Assembly: GCA_009829735.1 (NCBI GenBank)
Contig: CM020618.1
Coordinates: 31,782,894 to 31,846,893 of the forward strand
Reading direction: 5' to 3'
From: Pyropia yezoensis
Lineage: Eukaryota > Rhodophyta > Bangiophyceae > Bangiales > Bangiaceae
Length of the DNA: 64,000 bases
Each line of letters starts with the position of its first letter. Position 1 is the stretch's first letter. Made by a program: the position numbers and the translations under genes. Positions 11,734 through 24,059 of the stretch are shown in pieces. Under the pieces are notes generated by a model that was not told the origin of the DNA, made no database searches, and saw only the letters and a program-made list of their open reading frames with translations.

Positions 11734-14700
11734 TCAAATCGGGCGCCTCTTGGAAGGACCTCCATCCGCCGGCCGGCCGGAGCTGGTCCGTGACAGAGGC
11801 CGCCCCGTGTCCCCGTCCGTCTCATCGTCCTCACGTAAGCGCTTCCTTCCGCCACTACCACCACCGAGTCGACGACCACCATCCTCGGTGCGGCGACCAC
11901 CACCTCCTCGGGCACTGTCGCCACCAGCACTCGCGTTGCGGCCTTCCCCTTTGTCGAGGCCGTCCCCCCGGACGCCGGGTCGCAATCGGGCACCATGCCC
12001 AGGGCGACCGGCCAGGCTACTCGCACCGCTGCCTCCACCGCCGCGGCCACGACCGGCACTGGCGCGCACGCTACCGTGACTGACACCTCCAGACGCGCGA
12101 CGAGCGACTCTAGTCGCCGGGCCGGTGCCACCACCATCGGAGCGGGAGCTACCACCGCGGCCGCCGCCGCCCCCGCCACCGCCGCCGCCGCCGCGGCTGC
12201 CACTGGGACCTCCGCCACTACCAGGCGGGTGCCTCTGAGCAAGAGGAGGGGGGCGACGCCCAACTCTGTCACGGTCGGCGGCAATTCTGGCGGCAAGGCT
12301 CGCAGAGAGTGCGGCGGCGTCGAGCGGCGTTGCACGACTCGGTGGCTTTGTGGCACCCCGTCGGCTTTGTGGTGGTTGCGAAGGTGTTCTCGTTGAAGCG
12401 GTGAGGGCGGATGCCGGCGAAGGCCGTCGTCCGGGGAGTCCGGGACGCTGCGGTGGCCCCGTTGCCGGCGTCGTCCCAGTCACAGACGTGGAAGTTGCTG
12501 CTCGCCGGAGTGTCGTTGAGCTTTCCAGTGCGCGGGCCTCGGGCCCGGGCCGTGGGGTCCGCCGCCGTGCTACACTCGACGGCACCTCGACGGCCGGCTG
12601 GCTGCCGTCTCTGGCTCTACCGCCGCCGCCGCCGCCGCCGCGGCCACCACCGCCGCTGAGGGCGCGGGATGATTGCGGCGGCGCTGCTGTTCGCCCCTTG
12701 CCCTTGGCACGACCAACGGACGTACTCGCTTACGCTGTCACTGTTGCTGCCGTCGTCGCTGCCGCTGTCGCCGTCACTGTCGCCGTCACTGTCGCCGTCA
12801 CTGTCGCCGCCACTGCCACCGTCGCTGTCGCTGCCGCTGCCGCTGCCGCTGTCGCTGCTGACGCCACTGCCGCCGTCACTGCCGCCGTCGCTGTCGCTGC
12901 CGCTGCGACTGCCGCTGCCGCCGCCCCTGTTGCTGTCGCTGTCGCTACAGCTGCCGCTGCCGCTGCGGCTGCCGCTGCCGCCGCCCCTGATGCTGTCGTT
13001 GTCGCTGCCGCTGCCGCTGCCGCTGCGGCTGCCCCTGCTGCTGCCCCTGTTGCTGCCCCTGTTGCTGCCGACGTCGCTGCCGACGCCACTGCCGCTGTCG
13101 CTGCCGCTGTCGCTGCCGACGTCGCTGCCGACGTCGCTGCCGACGCCACTGCCGCTGTCGCTGCCGCTGTCGCTGCCGACGTCGCTGCCGACGTCGCCGC
13201 CGCTGTCGCCGTCACCGTCGCCGTCACCGTCGCCACCCTTGTTTTCGGGGACACACTGGCCGCATTCGGTGCATCGGCCGCGCTCACGGAGACGGCGGCG
13301 GGCTGCCACGTCTTCGGGGGAGATAAGCACGCCTGCACGTAGAGGCAGAAACACTGCATCGTACAGCGGGTCGTCCTCGTGCTGCAGGTACATGTGGAGG
13401 CGGATGCTGCGCGGGTAACTCACTTCCGCGAGGGCCTTGTGCGCTCGCCACACGTCATCCTTGGCGCCTGTGCTGCCGTGCACAAGTTTACTGCGAACAA
13501 TGATGAAAGAGCTGGGCGGCAAGACCAACGTCATGGGCATTACCAATTGGTCGCGTAAGGTGGGGTCGTCGGCTTCCCGCTGCAAGGCCAGCACGCTTCC
13601 CGGCCAGACGCGCAGAGAAAACGCGTCTGCCCCAGACGCAAGAGCAAAAAAACTTCTCGTCAGAGGCATCTCGTACACAGGATCAGAGACCACCTGCACG
13701 TCAATGCCAGTGTCCTCGTCGTCATCGGCGTATTTGCCATCATCGTCCATAGTGCCGCTGGCACCGAGCGCCCCGTGCGAGGAGGAGCCCTTGCGACGCT
13801 CGCTCCCGGCCGGCCCACCACCGTCGCCGCCACCGCGGCGACGCTGTCGACACTCGGCGGACGACCAAACGGGCAAGTCCACGTGCGGGACCTGTGGCAC
13901 TGCGCCGGCAGTCGTCAGCAGCACCCTCGAGCCCGTCCGAGGAGTACGAACGCGAAGCGGTGGCAGTGCGTCGTCTCGGCTGCCGACAATGTGCTGCTCG
14001 GTAGGCCCGGGGACGGGCCGCGTGGACGTGGCGGGAATCAGGTTCCGACCGGGCCGGGCGTAGGGCAGCTGCCAGTGCTCGCGGCGTGCCGCTTCAACCC
14101 TCTGAAGGCCGCGAAGGACCTTGTACGCCAGGGCCAACATACCCGCATCAGCCGCCAATTTGCACAGGTACAGGCTGTGACGCTCGTTGTCGTCTGAGCT
14201 GCAGAGCGCGTCCACCCCGACGGTTAGCCGGCCTTACCCTTTGCTCGTGAACTTGCGGTCCAGCGAATCAATGTTGGTGTTGATGACGGGTGACCACAGG
14301 TCATCCACGTGCAGCCCCCCGTCGTCTGCACCGGGGAGTGTATCACCCGCAACAGTACCGCGACCCCCAGCAGCGACGCGACCAGTGTCGCCCTTCCGAC
14401 TGCGTCTTCCACTGGCACCCCGCCGCTGCCCCTGCTTGGCCCGTCTCGTCAGCTCTGCCTCCCCAGGAAGCCTGCGCATGAGCTCGTGCAGCGTCGCGTC
14501 CACAACGCTCAACACCCGTCCCGCCGTCCCCGTGCTTGACTCCGCCCTAGGGCGGGCTTGCAGCCGCGAGGGCAGCCCCGCCGCCGCATGGATACCGCCG
14601 CCACCCCCACCGCCGCCCCCGCCGTCGTCGTCGGCCATGTGCATGACAGGCATACCTACGGCGGTGGCGCCCTGGAGAATCGCCCAGCCGCGCTCAAAAC

Positions 14701-15830
14701 GCTCGGTCGCAAGCACTGACGCGGCCGTCGTCTCCAAAAGGGACAAGACTTCCTCGGGCCCGCCCGACGACATGACGTTTGTGTCGGCCTTGGCGCCCAG
14801 CGCAGCCCGTGCGCCCGCGTTGACCATGTACACCTTCGCCCGGGCGTCCGCGTCGTACCAGACGCCCAGCTCCAAAAAGTCCCGCGCCTGGTGCTCCAGC
14901 GGCAACAGCGCCGCAAATGGAGGCAGTACCATTTCCGCGGCACCAGCGGTGGCGCCACGCGCGCGTCCTCCTGCTCCTCCTCGTCAGCAGCAGCAGCACC
15001 ATTAGCAGCCACCGCCAAGCGCGGCGGTAGTAGAGGGCAACCAAGAGCCGCCCGCCTCGCAGTAGCGTCGAGTGCTCGGGAGGCCGCCACTGGCGGCACC
15101 GTATCGGTGTACGGCCGCGTCGAAGGGTCTACCCCACCGCCGCCCGAGGGAGCACGCCCTGCTTCTTCGGGGCTTCCACCCACTTGGTTCTTGCCCGCGC
15201 CACGCGTGGCCTTGCTGGATCCGCGCGGCGTGCGCTTGGACTCCCCGTCGCTCTTGTCGGCCGCCTTGGCGGTCGCCTTGGCCTGAGGGCGGCGCGCACG
15301 GTTGGAGCGCGCTTTCTTCTTGGTCAATGACTGGACCCACCACCGCCACCGTGTGCCGCCCCCGCCACGGACGCTTGTCGCGTCGCCCGATTGGCGGCGC
15401 TGCGGGTGTGGCGCCTCCGAAATGGGGTGGCCGACGTCGAGCCATCCGCCGGCCCACCACTACCACCCGCAGCAGCGGCAGCGGCAGCGACGGCAACAGG
15501 GGCAGCGGCAGCGGCAGCAGCAGCGGCAGCGGCAGCGGCAGCGGCGGCGGCAGCGGCGGCGGCACGAGCACCTGCACGGGGACCGGCACCGGCAGCCTCA
15601 GCCGCAGCCGCAGCAGCCGCCAAAGCGCTCGCTGCTGTATCCGTGACTTCTGCGACGGCTGCTGCCGGCGCTGCCGGCACTGCTGGTGCGGGTGCTGCTG
15701 GTGCGGGTGCTGCTGGTGCTGGTGCTGCTCTTGCGGGTGCTGCTGGTGCAGGCGCTGCCGGTGTTGGTTCTGGTGCTGCTGGTGTTGGTGCTGCAGGTGC
15801 TGGTTCGGGTGCTGCAGGTGCTGGTTCGAG

Positions 15831-15866
<36 letters not shown>

Positions 15867-18051
15867 ACGCACACCTGCATCAAAACCAGCACCCTCACTC
15901 GCCGGACCAGAACGGGCACCTGCACCGTCACTGGCACCTAAATTGGCAGCGGCAGCCGTAGCCGCAGCCGCAGTACCCGCCAAGGCGCTCGCAGCTGTTC
16001 CTCTGGCTTCTGCCTCGGCTGCACGCGATGATGCTGTTGCTGTTGTTGCCTCCGGTACGGTTGTCGGTACTGCTGCCGGTGCTGCTCCCGGTGCTTCTGC
16101 CGGTGCTGCTGCCGGTGCTGCTGCTGTGGCTGCGGGCGCATCCTCGGGATTTGCAGGTGCCTCCGGCGGTTTGGCCGACAGAGCCCGTGTCGGCGACTGG
16201 GCCGGCGGCGGTGAGGACGGTGATGACCGCAACTGGTCGTCTACCTGCGTCAAAACGGCGGGAACGAGCGGCCGCCGCACCGTATCCACGATCGTCCCAA
16301 AACAGTCCGACCGCGAGGCCGCGGCGTCGCCGGAGCCGTGACTCTTGTCGTGTCCACCACCGCCACAGTCCGCCTCGTCACGATCTCTGGCGTCGCCGTC
16401 GTACCGCTGGGTGTCATTGGCGGCCCTCTTGTTGCCGCCGACGTCAGCATTCACAGCGGGAATGACAGTGACCTGGGGCTGCTGCTGCTGCACCGGCCGC
16501 ACCTTGCCTGCAGTTGCTGTGGCAGCGGCCGCAGCGGCAGCGGTCGCCACAATGTCCTCTGCAATTGTGCTCGTCGGCGGCGGCGGTGGTGGTGGCGGCG
16601 GCTCTGCCTTGACAAACGCGTCAAAGTCCTTGGCCCACGCAGCATAGTGGACAGTCATAAACGGCCGATGACGAACTTGGGCACCATCCCTCCCGCCTCC
16701 GTGTTGTATGACAGTCTTGCGCTGGCCAGTGACCTTGTTTACTCTCTCCACCGTGGACATCATTTCTTCGCACGTGTAGTGGCGTACGAAAACGCCGATC
16801 AGCTCGTGCCGAAGCGTCCGCGAGCGGCCTGGCCGGCGCTGCTGCAGCACTTGCAACGCCGACACCGCCTTGTCGTCGAGGGCGAGTTGTGCGTGGCGTG
16901 CGGAAAACGACTTTGCCTCCGCCGTCGCCGAGGTAGTCGGCACCTTGGCGACCGTCTCAGGCTGCACGCGCCCATCCCCCCCCTCCCCCTCCCCCGTGGT
17001 GTGTGGCTCGTGCTGCTTATGCTGCTCCAATCCACCACGGGTGATCCGATACAAGCGCTCAGCGGTGACCGAGTTGATGACGTGCATGATGAAAAGCAGT
17101 ACGCACCAGTAAAACGGGCTGTCCGCGCCCCGAGTCAGACGGTTCATGTGGCCGTCTGCTGTGAACCCCGCGGACCACGCCCAAGACGTATCGAACATCA
17201 GCACACGTGCAGAGTTCCTCTCAGCTGGCGGCACTCCGGGAAGATGGAAGAACGGGATGGACCCAAGTGCCCCAAACGCGAGCGTCCTGTTCGCGCGCTG
17301 GCGCAGTAGCTTGCCTCGGCCGTCACGGGCGGGCCCCTTGCCACAGTCACGTGAGCCGCCATCGACGCCGTCGACGCCATCGTGATCGTCGGAATCGTAA
17401 GAGTCGTTGTCGTCTTCATCGTCGTCGTTGTCGTCCCCGCCACTGACAGGGCCGCCGGCGACACGCGCGGCACGACGTGGCACACCGCGGGGCTCACGAG
17501 AGCGAACCGCAACAGCACCCCCGGCGGCTCCGTTCCTGTCCTTGGCTGCGGCTTCCTCCTGCAGCTTGGTGACAATGTGCTCGATGGACCCGCGCTCTGT
17601 CACGGCAGCGGCACCCAAGCTGAGCAGCTTACGCAGGTACTCGTCTCCCAACTCCTTTTGTGTTGTGATGCTACGAAGCACCGCCCCATGCGAGCGTGCT
17701 TCCTTGATGAGCAAGCCAACAGCCTTCGCCAGGTCCGCTGGCGGCATGCCCGGTGTGATGCAGTGGTACGCGCTGGCCAGTGTGGCGTCGTTGCGCGCCG
17801 TCACCCACCCAATGGCCCGGGTGAGCTGGTCACGCGCACTCATCGGCTCTGTGCGCACCGTGACAAAGTTGGCGGCGCCGCTCAGGACGATAATGTCCGT
17901 CCTGGACAGTGGCCGCCCGTCACGACGTGATACGACAGCAAAGAGCTCCGACGCTCGCGAGAGTGGGTGACGCTCGTTCAGGTGACGCATCAAGGCAGTA
18001 AACCGGTGGTAACCATCAATGAGCCAGTGCCGTTTTCGGCGTTGACCGCCG

Positions 18052-18099
<48 letters not shown>

Positions 18100-18593
18100 G
18101 GGTCCTTATCAAAGTCATCCCCGCCTTGTTCGCACACGCGTAGGGAGCCTGTTACCCAGCAGTAGCCCGTCTGCTTAAACTGTTCGTAGTACAAGCCGAT
18201 GACGTAGGCCCGTGACGCGCGCACACCCTCGCCAAGCATGTCAATGTCTCGAAGGGACACCGACTCTTGAGCCGTGCAAAACGGAGATATAGGGCCGTCG
18301 GCGGGCGCGGCGTCGGGCCCGTCCGTGATCCGGCACGGTGGCGGACGATCATCCGGGGGAGTCCCCGGACGTTCGTCACCTTGGACGGTACCGGCGCCGT
18401 CGTCGCCGCCCAAACAGGAGCAGCTGATCCCGTCCGGCTCCGGCTCGTCCCCCCCACCGGGCTGCGTCTGCGTCAACGGCGGTACCGGTACCGAAGTCGA
18501 GTCGTCACGACCGTCGAGGTCGCCAAAGTCCAGCAGAGCGTCGTCGTAGCTCAGCGACGGTGTGGCCTCCCGGCCGTTGTCCTCGACGTCCAT
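11734..18593 (-). CDS. ParB/Srx-like domain plus 2OG-Fe(II) dioxygenase-like protein; multi-exon or broken
   Basis: It starts at ATG 18593 (MDVEDNGREATPSL). About 150-190 residues in come YEQFKQTGYCW and HWLIDGYHRFTAL (about 18.0 kb); DGxHR is the ParB/Srx signature. Several hundred residues of ordered sequence follow, including FGALGSIPFFHLPG, then a long Ala/Pro tail to a stop at 15324. Coding character continues in a second frame with a basic stretch (KKKARSNRARR, 15.3 kb) and in a third with RDFLELGVWYDAD (14.9 kb). After a 39-nt candidate intron comes SLYLCKLAADAGM, then PHVDLPVW (HxD, about 13.87 kb), IIVRSKLVHGSTGA (distal His, about 13.48 kb) and RSIRLHMYLQ (Arg, about 13.4 kb), an order typical of 2OG-Fe(II) oxygenases. 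A Ser/Gly/Asp repeat and a basic low-complexity tail (RKRLREDDE) end at 11734. It may be one gene or two (break near 15.3 kb). Enzyme activity is inferred only. Confidence 0.6.
12730..13240 (-). repeat. Ser-Gly/Ser-Asp coding repeat
   Basis: A purine/pyrimidine-biased array built from CTGCCG, CTGTCG and ACGTCG hexamers, reading as alternating Ser-Gly/Asp on the - strand. It contains larger repeated blocks such as GACGTCGCTGCCGACGCCAC. It follows the dioxygenase-like region as a flexible linker and is likely length-polymorphic. Confidence 0.8.
14199..14237 (-). other. Candidate mini-intron, 39 nt
   Basis: On the - strand the sequence runs G|GTAAGG, then CTAAC (branch-like), then CTCTGCAG|C. 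It holds the only stop (TAA, 14234-14236) between two long segments in the same frame. Removal gives FTSKG-SDDNERHSLYL. It is unusually short, so an in-frame stop mutation is the alternative. Confidence 0.45.
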
Positions 18594-20619
18594 GTTGTCC
18601 GCGAGGGGCGGACTGGCCGCCTAAACGGAAGGCGGAGGGGATGGCGGGGGGTCAGAACACTCCATATCTGACCCCGGCGCAGAGCCCAGCGTATAACAAG
18701 GGCACTCGGTCGTCCGTGCCGCGCGGGGGGTGACGGAGGCCGGCGTCGTTGGCGGGGGGGGGGGGGGGGCGGGGGGGAGGTTGTTTGTCCTCGGGGGCGG
18801 GGGCAAAGAAGGTTGAAAAAGAAAGGCAACCCGGGAGGCGGCGTCGGGGGGTCGACAGATGGGTGCAGGGGGGGTGGGGAGGGCGGTGCGCGAAAGGGAG
18901 AGGGGGCGGGGAGGGTGTGTGAATACGGGAGATTGGGCCGGTGGCAGTGACATGGGTCGCGTCTCGATCCCGCGACACGACCGCGGCCCAGACGCGAGAA
19001 TTAGAGCAGGGGGGGGGGGGGCGGGCGGGGTCGTGCCACGTCAGAAGCCCTCGGGTTCGTGCGTTTGTTGCTGCCGGCGCCGGTGACAGCAAGCGGGGCA
19101 CGTGCGCTGCCAGTGTGTGTGTGTGGAATCCGCAGGCACGCGCCAGTTGGATATACAAAATGGAAAGAACGGTTTGCCACCAGGACGGTGCGGCCCGTCC
19201 AACGCGTGCACCGTCGGTTCAATTAAATGCACTTTTTGAGCAACGCCTTTGTCGTGACGGTCCTCGTGAATGATTTGACAAGCGAATATGTACCAGCTTC
19301 GCCGACGGGCCATTTGGTGTTGACAGTCGTACGTGCAACGAACCGCGCAAGCCGCGTTGCCAGTCAAATCGGCCGTCTGTTAGGGACATGGTGTGAGACC
19401 CGCTGCGCTGGCCCTCGCCGGCTGCAACGCCCGGATGCAGCTGCGATGCCCGGCGCCTGGTCGCCTGCCTAGCGCTGCCGCCCTTCCCGCCCACGCCTCA
19501 GCTGCCGCCGCCCTTTCCCCCAATGCCACAGCTGCCCCCCCCTGCCGCCCATGCCGTCGCTGTCAACGTCCACAACGCTGGCGGCGGCTGCAGCAGCGGC
19601 GGCAGCCGCCACAGCTGCGTCACGTAGTGCTACTCCCGCTGCGGCTGCGGCGGCACGGGCTGCGCTTGCCGCGTGGCGCGCCGACCCTCGGATGGGGATG
19701 GCGGCGGCGATTGAGGCTATGCGGGAAGAGCTCCCCCCGGGGTCGCCGGCGGGCTCTCCCAGTAGCTTCCCTGCCGGACTCGCCCCTGGACTCCCGGCAG
19801 GGTTTCCTGTCGGCTTCCCAGGGGGGTTCTGGACCGCCTCTCCAGGGGGCTTCCAGTGAGGCTTCCTGGCGGGTCCCTTCTCAGGCCTGGCAAGCCTACC
19901 TGGCATGGCCGGCGGCGGCGGCGGCGGCGATGTCGGCGGCGGTGGCAGAGGTGGTGGGCTCCGCGCCGGCATTGGCATTGGCGCGGGCGACCATGGCACC
20001 GGTAGCGGGGACCTAGGGGACACCATCGTGGTCGCTGACTATGTGCATCCTTCTGTGGCAGCCGATAGCGGGGTGGTGGCGTTTGTGCGCGGTGGGGGCG
20101 CGTGGGTGGCGGCGGCTGCTGAGGAGCGGCAGTTGACTTTTTCAGGTGGCTGTGCCGGCTGTGGCGGCTGCTCGTGTGGGCTGCCCGGGGGGGGGGGGGG
20201 GGGCTGAGGCCTGAGATTGCCTGGGCTTCCGCTGGGATGGGAGCTGCGGAAGGAAGCGCGTCGCTGCCCGTGGGGGGTCTCTGAATGCGTCATGGCAAAG
20301 GAGTGTGAGCTGAAAGTGGGCTTTTGGGTGTCCCCACCCGTCGGGAGGGGAGGAGAAACAGGAAGGTGGATGGCCGCGAGGGGTGGGCTCGGGGGATGGC
20401 GCAGCCACCGGCGACGCCCGTGCCGCCGACGGAAAACTACACTGGCGATGATGGCGCTACCCACCCCTTTCCTCCATAAAAGACCGCCGCGCCAGTACTC
20501 CGCCCGCCCAACCGCCGACCGTCCACCCCGACTGCACCGCAACGCTCCACACCTCCACCCCAAATGCAAGCACCCCCCAACTGACATGCGCGCAACCCAG
20601 CAGCCGTCACAACCCACAC
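18594..20619. other. Non-coding region upstream of the ParB-like gene
   Basis: The region has G/C homopolymer runs (about 18749-18777 and 19009-19021) and AT-richer sequence around 19200-19390. An Ala/Pro-rich open frame on the + strand (19551-19859) has no motif and antisense mirrors, so I do not call it a gene. The likely promoter of the - strand ParB-like gene lies in the first few hundred bases. Confidence 0.45.
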
Positions 20620-21066
20620 CACCTGGGAAATGGGGAGGGGGGGGGGGGCGGGGGGGGGGGGTGGAGCGGGCAAAGCAGGGCAGGGGACCTGCGGTCGCGA
20701 GGGGTGGGCGCGACTCAGGGGGGGGGGGGGGGGGGGGGGGGGCGACGCGCCAACAGCGGCACCAGCACGGCTGGAAAAACCGCACCGGCGGTGCGGGCGG
20801 GCACCCCCTTCCCCAGAGGGAGGACGCGGCGCGCATGGTGGGATGGACGTATCGCCACACCGCGCGGAATCCCCGCTCGCGGGCGCATACAGGGAGCCGT
20901 CCACGGCAAAGTCTTTCGCGGACCCGGCTGGCCGGATCCCCACCCGGCCGGGTCGCCGCATATCCATTATGCGTGCACCGGCCACCCGGGACGTGGCAGT
21001 CGGTGGAGGCGTCGGTAGTTGTATCAATTACCATTACAGCAGTCCTGATTGTCAAGTCTCGCTAGG
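20620..21066 (+). repeat. Dispersed repeat R, copy 2 (long form)
   Basis: It matches the copy at 25549-26024 along almost its whole length: CACCTGG, GCGGGCAAAGCAGGGCAGGG, a G run, AACAGCGGCACCAGCACGGC, then the R core from 20902 and an AT-rich tail (TTGTATCAATTA...CAGTCCTGATTGTCAAGTCTCG). No ORF with protein character is visible. Confidence 0.88.
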
Positions 21067-22160
21067 CGGCCTGGCGGGCCGCGGCGGTGGGAACGGCCGC
21101 CGCCGCCCGGGCTGTGGCGGCATGGGTGGGCGATGGAGGTGGCGGCGGCGGCGGGCGGGGGGGGGGGTGGGGGGGGAGGGGGGGGATGGAGGGGCAGGGG
21201 AGGGGCGGGGGGCGTGCAGGGAGGGCGATCCCGGGGATGAGGGAGGTGAGGGAGGGTGGGCGGGGGAGGTACCCTAGCGTCTCCCGCACGCGCACCACAC
21301 CACCGCCGCACACACACGTTCCTCTGTCTGTCACACAAGGGGCGACGAGGATTGGGTGGGAAGGGGGGCGTTGCGGGTTGTGGCGGGGGGCACGTGCCCC
21401 TGACCCCCCCAGGCAGTGGGACGTTGCGCGGCTGTCTCGGGCTGGCGGGGTGCTCTTGGGTGGCGCAAGCAAAAACAGCCCCCAAGAGAGATGGGGGGGG
21501 GGCGGGGGGGGCGCAGAGGAGCAAGGCAGGGCGGGGCGGGTGCACGAGCGGGTAGTGCGGTGGGCTCCCCAGCGGGGCCGCCGCCGCCCCCCGCCTAGGG
21601 GGAGGGCGGTGCCCCCGCCGCCGCCGCCGCCCCCGCCGCGGGCCTCGAGCTCGCGGCCATTGCCCGCACGCTGGGCGCCGCCGCCGCCCGCCGTGGGCAC
21701 GCCCCCGCGGCCGCCGCCGTGCGGCGACGGTGGCGGGCGACGTGGCCGGCGGTGCGGCCGTCGCCGCCCGGTCTGCGGGAGGTGGGGGGGGCACTGCCGG
21801 CGGCGGCGGGGGGCGGGGGCAGGTAGCGGACGGCGGCGGCGGCCGCCGCCCCGCACATCCAGGCGGCGCTCGCCGCGGACGCGGCGGGGGCGACGGCCGC
21901 GGCGGTCGACGCGGGGGTGGCGGCGGCGCTGGTGGGGGTGGTCGAGGCGGTGCTCGGCGTGGGGGGGGGGGGGGGTTGGGGGGGGCAGGGGGGGGGGGCG
22001 ACGCGCGGGGGGTGCTGGCGGCGTTGCCCGCCGACCGCAAGGAGCTGTTCAAGGGGCTGGTTGCCGCGTGGGAGGCGGGTGGGAATTACGATGGCAAGGT
22101 GTGAGAGAGGCTGGGGAGGGCACGCCGGGGGGGGGGGGGTGGGGGGCCGACGCACACCCC
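21067..22160. other. Poly-G/poly-C and GGC-rich spacer
   Basis: Almost entirely G/C low complexity, with many G runs and GCC/GGC triplets. Open frames cross it in all phases, and one + strand frame (21087-23099) runs on through three repeat units. None has motif or codon evidence of coding. Confidence 0.5.
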
Positions 22161-22618
22161 CACCCGCCGGCACCCGTCGACACGCCACCGGTGCTGGCGC
22201 GACCCCCCCCCCCCCTTCCCCCCCTGCCGCCGCCGCCGCCGCCCCGCTCACCGTCGGGCGCGGCGGCTACAGCATCGGCAGCGTCGGCGGCCGCCTCCCG
22301 TGCGGCCAGCCGCCCATCCCACCCCCACAGGCGCGCACGGTGGGATGGGCGTATCGCCACACCGCGCGGAATCCCCGCTCGCGGGCGCATGCAGGGAGCC
22401 GTCCACGGCAAAGTCTTTCGCGGACCCGGCTGGCCGGATCCCCACCCGGCCGGGTCGCCGCATATCCATTATGCGTGCACAGGCTACCCGGGACGTGGCA
22501 GTCAGCGACGAACGTGGCACTCGGTGGAGGCGACGGTAGTTGAATCGATTAACATTACAGCAGTCATTTTTTCAATAATTGTCAAGTCTCGTTACTGTAG
22601 AACGGTTCGTGAGGGGCG
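22161..22618 (+). repeat. Dispersed repeat R, copy 3
   Basis: First of two near-tandem units about 560 bp apart. It has CACCCGTCGACACGCCACCG, a C-rich tract, CTCACCGTCGGGCG, CGTATCGCCACACCGCGCGG, the R core at about 22403, and an AT-rich tail ending GTCAAGTCTCGTTACTGTAG. It lacks the CAGCACGGCTGG block of copies 2 and 5. Confidence 0.88.
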
Positions 22619-22718
22619 GGGGGTGGGGGGGTTGGCGGGGGGGTATTCCCGTGGCGGCCACGGTGGCGGCGCCACCCGCCACGCCGGGGAGGGGGGGGGG
22701 CGACGCCCACCCCCCCCC

Positions 22719-23176
22719 CCCGGCACCCGTCGGCACCCCACCGGTGCTGGCGCCCCCCCCCCCCCCCACTTCCCCCGCCGCCGCCGCCGCCGCCGCCCCG
22801 CTCACCGTCGGGCGTGGCGGCTACAGCGTCGGCAGCGTCGGCGGCCGCCTCCCGTGCGGCCAGCCGCCCATCCCACCCCCACAGGCGCGCACGATGGGAT
22901 GGGCGTATCGCCACACCGCGCGGAATCCCCGCTCGCGGGCGCATGCAGGGAGCCGTCCACGGCAAAGTCTTTCGCGGACCCGGCTGGCCGGATCCCCACC
23001 CGGCCGAGTCGCCGCATATCCATTATGCGTGCACCGGCCACCCGGGACGTGGCAGGCGGTGGAGGCGACGGACGTGGCAGTCGGTGGTGGCGACGGTAGT
23101 TGTATCAATTAACATTACAGCAGTCCTTTCTTCAATGATTGTCAAGTCTCGCTACTGTAGGACGAAGTGTGAGGGG
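22719..23176 (+). repeat. Dispersed repeat R, copy 4
   Basis: Second near-tandem unit, almost identical to copy 3 across the C-rich left part, CGTATCGCCACACCGCGCGG, the R core (about 22958) and the tail (TTGTATCAATTAACATTACA, GTCAAGTCTCGCTACTGTAG). It has an extra GACGTGGCAG-type block shared with copy 5. Confidence 0.88.
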
Positions 23177-23450
23177 TGGGGGGGGGGGGGGTTGGCGGGG
23201 GGGTCTTCCCGTCATTAGGGACGGGGTGAGCGCTGGAAGGAAGTAAGTAACTGTTGATGGTAGTAAGGTTGGAACTCATGTGACGATGGCAATAAGGTTA
23301 CCTGCTGTTTTCAGCCGTATGTACCTGTAGTCGATGGACCCCCCCCCCCCTCGTACTGGTAGCCGCCGTCACGCCCCCCCTGTCGGCACCCCCTCCGCCC
23401 GCGGCTGCCCCTGCCCACTGCCCGCTGCTTCCCCCCTGACCGCGGCTGCC

Positions 23451-23513
23451 CTCCTGCTGGCGGTCAGCCCCCTCCTGCTGGCGGTCAGCCCCCTCCTGCT
23501 GGCGGTCACCCCC
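23451..23513 (+). repeat. 21-bp minisatellite, 3 units
   Basis: CTCCTGCTGGCGGTCAGCCC repeats at 21-bp spacing (23451, 23472, 23493). It sits in a wider region (23330-23700) of degenerate GGCGGTCACCCCC-like repeats without a gene. Confidence 0.85.
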
Positions 23514-23943
23514 CTACAGGCGCTTACACCCCCCCTGGCGGCGGACACCCCCATGCCATAGGTCACCCCGCTCCTGGCGGTCACCCCCCTCGTAGCGGCG
23601 GTGACCACCACCCTTGCGGCGTTCCCCCCCCCTCGTGGCGGCGGTCACCCCCCTCCCGGCGGGCACCCCCTTGACGGCCACTTCCCCCATCGTGGCGGCG
23701 GCCACCGCGTTCCAAGCAGCCACTCCTCTTCTGGCCTTCATTCTCCTTCTGGCGGTCAAAAATAATTCTCATCGGAGACCAAGCCACCGCGTGCTGGGCA
23801 CAGGCGAACCACTGCCCGGATGATGTGTGTCCTGAGGGCTGTTTGAGGGGCAGTGAGCGCAAGTCCCGTGGCGTGGTGGCAGGAGGGTGCGGGGGGGGGG
23901 GGCAGTACGACCTTGTGCCCGGGGAAAAGGCCCACGCCGTGCT

Positions 23944-24059
23944 CGAGGCAGCGTCACGCAGCGCCTCAACAAGCGTGTTGCTCACAACGGCACGTGAAAG
24001 CCGAGGCAGCGTCACACAGCGCCTCAACAAGCGTGTTGCTCACAACGGCACGTGAAAGC
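23944..24059 (+). repeat. Tandem duplication, 58-bp unit x2
   Basis: Units 23944-24001 and 24002-24059, containing CGCCTCAACAAGCGTGTTGC, differ at one position (CACGCAGC versus CACACAGC). Confidence 0.9.

Noticed and set aside
21087-23099. 670-residue + strand open frame
   Set aside because: It runs through poly-G, GGC triplets and repeat R units. It has no domain and the same text recurs with each repeat copy.
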